A stretch of DNA of 64,000 bases. Origin: Bacteroidales bacterium (GTDB lineage: Bacteria; Bacteroidota; Bacteroidia; Bacteroidales; UBA932). Location of the stretch: contig JAFZQO010000049.1 of assembly GCA_017620335.1 (NCBI GenBank), forward strand, positions 165,751 to 229,750, in the 5' to 3' direction. The notes under the pieces are model-generated. The model was not told the DNA's origin, searched no databases, and was given only the letters and a program-made list of their open reading frames with translations. Position 1 is the first letter of the stretch. The number at the start of each line of letters is the position of its first letter. The translations under genes and the position numbers were made by a program. Positions 62,171 through 64,000 of this stretch are shown one piece after another.

Positions 62171-63439
62171 CTACAGCCTTCCGCAGACCCACTCGCGCGG
62201 CAGGACGCCCTTGACGTCGTAAACGACGCCGCCTGGCGCCAGCAGCGCCGGCACGTCGAGCCCCTCGAACTCCCGGTGCGCCACGGCGAGTATCACGGCG
62301 TCGAAGGGCCCGCCCGGCAGGGCGTTGGTCACTTCGATTCCGTACTCGCGGCGCACCTGCGCTGCGTCTGCCCAGGGGTCGTACACGGTGATGTTCGAAG
62401 TGTATTCCTCCAACGTATGGTAGATGTCCACGACCTTGGTGTTACGGATGTCGGGGCAGTTCTCCTTGAACGTCACGCCGAGGATCAAGATCCTCGCATC
62501 CTTGACCATCACGCCCTTCTTGTTCATGCACTTGATGGTCTGCGAGGCGACGTACGCGCCCATGCCGTCGTTGAGGCGGCGGGCATTGGACATCACGCGC
62601 GGCAGGACCCCGTACACCTGAGCCTTCTGGATCAGGTAGTACGGGTCCACGCTGATGCAATGCCCGCCCACCAGTCCGGGGCTCATCTTGATGAAGTTCC
62701 ACTTGCTGGATGCGGCCTCGATCACGTCATGCGTATCAATTCCCATGGCGTTGAATATCTTGGCCAGCTCGTTCATGAACGCGATATTGACGTCGCGCTG
62801 CGAATTCTCGATTATCTTCGATGCCTCCGCCACCTTGATGGAAGGGGCCTTGTGCGTGCCGTTCACCAGGACGGAATTATACACGCCGTCCACAATGTCG
62901 GCGATTTCCGGCGTCGAGCCGGAAGTGACCTTGCGGATCTTCTCCACCGTGTGGAGCTTGTCGCCGGGGTTGATGCGCTCGGGGCTGTAGCCCGCGAAGA
63001 AATCCTCGTTGAATTTCAGGCCGGAGACCTTCTCCACGACGGGGAGGCACTCCTCCTCCGTCACGCCGGGATAGACCGTGGACTCGTATACCACTATGTC
63101 TCCCTTGGAAATGACGCGGCCGACCGTCTCCGACGCGCCCCAAAGGGGCTTCAGGTCGGGACGGTTGTTCTCGTCGACCGGCGTGGGAACGGCAACGACG
63201 TAGAAGTTGGCGTCCCTGATGTCGTCGAGCTCCGTCGTACAGACGAATCCATGATTGTCAATCGCATCCCTGAGGAGCTCGTCCGGCACCTCCAGGGTGG
63301 CGTCGTGGCCCGCCATGAGCGCGGCCACGCGCGCCCCGTTCAAATCATATCCCACAGTAGGGTATTTCGTGGAAAACAGCCGCGCCAAAGGCAGTCCAAC
63401 ATACCCGAGCCCAATCACGGCAATCCTTATATCTTTCAT
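62171..63439 (-). CDS. UDP-N-acetylhexosamine 6-dehydrogenase (WbpO/TviB-like)
   Basis: 422 residues from the ATG at 63439 (MKDIRIAVIGLGYVG). Rossmann motif, VPTPVDENNRPDL, YESTVYPGVTEEECLPVVEK, the catalytic Cys in GGHCISVDPYYL, and the C-terminal domain ILILGVTFKENCPDIRNTKVVDI. The VGGHCISVDPYYL form is typical of WbpO/TviB/Wbp-type enzymes that oxidise UDP-GlcNAc, GalNAc or ManNAc to uronates, in contrast to the two Ugd proteins (GGYCLPKD). It would supply an aminouronate for the glycan. The longer frame to 63547 adds only a low-complexity Arg/Glu-rich leader. Confidence 0.9.
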   Translation of the reverse strand: MKDIRIAVIGLGYVGLPLARLFSTKYPTVGYDLNGARVAALMAGHDATLEVPDELLRDAIDNHGFVCTTELDDIRDANFYVVAVPTPVDENNRPDLKPLWGASETVGRVISKGDIVVYESTVYPGVTEEECLPVVEKVSGLKFNEDFFAGYSPERINPGDKLHTVEKIRKVTSGSTPEIADIVDGVYNSVLVNGTHKAPSIKVAEASKIIENSQRDVNIAFMNELAKIFNAMGIDTHDVIEAASSKWNFIKMSPGLVGGHCISVDPYYLIQKAQVYGVLPRVMSNARRLNDGMGAYVASQTIKCMNKKGVMVKDARILILGVTFKENCPDIRNTKVVDIYHTLEEYTSNITVYDPWADAAQVRREYGIEVTNALPGGPFDAVILAVAHREFEGLDVPALLAPGGVVYDVKGVLPREWVCGRL

Positions 63440-63660
63440 ATTCTTCAATTGATTATCAACTTTATTTCCACCCTCTCCTCCCGCCTCCTGTTCCCTCAGC
63501 CTCCTTCTACACCCATCACTCTCCCGTCTCTCACCACGCCAGCTCATCTCCCCCCCTCTGCGGGCCGCTCCGGCACCGCCTGGCGTACGGCTTCGCCTTT
63601 GCTCAGCCTCTGACTGAGCACGCCCGGATGGGGCGGCATTTCGCCTCCCTTATAATTATA

Positions 63661-63691
63661 CAAAGATAATTATTATTTTCGCAATGCACAA
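63661..63691 (-). promoter_or_regulatory. Possible promoter of the UDP-HexNAc dehydrogenase gene
   Basis: TATCTTTG on the minus strand (63661-63668) with TTG (63689-63691) 20 bases upstream. It is 222 bases from the start codon, so a long leader would be made. I see no other gene in 63440-63788. Confidence 0.4.
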
Positions 63692-63788
63692 GCCTGGAAC
63701 GCGCATCTGATACCCTTTAGGGCAAAAACTACCCTTCTACCAGACTATTTTAAGCCTTCTCCAGACATGGAAAGAATGATTTGAGCAC

Positions 63789-63822
63789 AAAAAAGAGCGG
63801 CAGATCATATCTCTGCCGCTCT
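63789..63822 (-). terminator. Terminator after the tRNA-Lys genes
   Basis: On the minus strand an 11-bp stem (AGAGCGGCAGA / TCTGCCGCTCT) with a 7-base loop is followed by T6. It begins directly after the tRNA 3' end. Confidence 0.85.
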
Positions 63823-63823
63823 G

Positions 63824-63896
63824 TGCTCCCTTAGGGGCTCGAACCCTAGACACCCTGATTAAGAGTCAGGTGCTCTACCAACTGAGCTAAGGAAGC
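63824..63896 (-). tRNA. tRNA-Lys (CTT)
   Basis: Read on the minus strand: acceptor GCTTCCT pairs with AGGGAGC, D-arm AGCTCAGTTGGTAGAGC, anticodon stem CCTGA/TCAGG with loop CTCTTAA (anticodon CTT), T-loop TTCGAGC. 73 bases; CCA is not encoded. Confidence 0.93.
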
Positions 63897-63945
63897 TTAT
63901 ATATCTTGTAAGAACTGTCTTATGTCCTGTTCGGGGCTCGTCTTG

Positions 63946-64000
63946 TGACCCGTTCGGGGCTCGAACCCGAGACCCCAACATTAAAAGTGTTGTGCTCTAC
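63946..64000 (-). tRNA. tRNA-Lys (TTT), cut by window end
   Basis: On the minus strand the visible part has anticodon stem CAACA/TGTTG with loop CTTTTAA (anticodon TTT), T-arm TCGGG TTCGAGC CCCGA and acceptor 3' strand ACGGGTC plus discriminator A. The 5' part lies beyond position 64000. It is upstream of the CTT gene on the same strand, so the two are probably one transcript. Confidence 0.9.

Noticed and set aside
62069-63613. 514-codon plus-strand frame opposite the UDP-HexNAc dehydrogenase
   Set aside because: His/Arg/Val-rich shadow without motifs; the minus-strand dehydrogenase has all catalytic motifs.

Overview
The window looks like chromosome of a member of the Bacteroidales (phylum Bacteroidota). 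The support is: fimbrillin-type surface protein, Wzi-type capsule protein, TonB-dependent receptor, many short lipoprotein signal peptides, DUF4886-type lipoproteins, and promoters of the Bacteroidota type (TTTG or TTG, about 20 bases, then TAnnTTTG). I cannot name the genus. Core-like genes are GC-rich, while roughly 28.5-46.3 kb is AT-rich, as is usual for a glycan locus assembled by gene exchange.

Layout. 1-7.2 kb: 3' part of a fimbrillin-like surface protein, a PIN-domain toxin gene with only a stub of a possible antitoxin, a TonB-dependent receptor and an IS1634/IS4-type transposase. 7.2-9.4 kb: a small membrane protein gene set in dense arrays of short hairpin repeats. 9.4-16.4 kb: a large FAD/Fe-S dehydrogenase, two tandem CE1-type esterases and a UDP-glucose dehydrogenase. 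16.5-17.9 kb: a REP-associated tyrosine transposase (RAYT) with a two-hairpin palindromic unit on each side; the same unit recurs at 7.4, 8.9, 9.1 and 20.7 kb.

18-48.9 kb, nearly all on the minus strand: surface-glycan biosynthesis. It has two possible lipid-linked initiation enzymes (WecA/WbpL-like and PglC-like), a WbuC cupin, a Wzi protein, a DegT-family aminotransferase, three GT4 glycosyltransferases, a LicD-type phosphotransferase, two ATP-grasp ligases, two membrane acyltransferases, three left-handed beta-helix acyltransferases, a Wzy polymerase, a Wzx flippase, and a cytidylyltransferase-oxidoreductase fusion with an SDR partner. The last two suggest a CDP-linked polyol-like substituent that the LicD protein could transfer. 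Several SGNH/DUF4886 lipoproteins and an M28 peptidase sit among them. A truncated DUF4886 copy marks the upstream edge of the locus. A PIN two-gene unit and a nitroreductase interrupt it near 25-27 kb.

49.0-59.7 kb: a defence-like island made of three adjacent cassettes: (A) a five-gene unit with a Cas2-fold-like protein, a small membrane protein and a DUF3696-type ATPase; (B) an ABC-three-component-like unit (coiled-coil ATPase, small middle protein, PD-(D/E)XK-like nuclease) joined to a DNA methyltransferase; (C) an AAA ATPase coupled to a small TOPRIM-like protein. A HigBA-type toxin-antitoxin pair follows.

59.8-64 kb: a second UDP-glucose dehydrogenase, an Fe/Mn superoxide dismutase carrying two in-frame repeat-derived insertions, a UDP-HexNAc-type dehydrogenase and two tRNA-Lys genes, the last cut by the window end. 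Three GC-rich protein genes (superoxide dismutase, FAD/Fe-S dehydrogenase, endonuclease/phosphatase) carry short repeat or hairpin sequences read in frame as extra peptide; one of these families also occurs between genes in this window.
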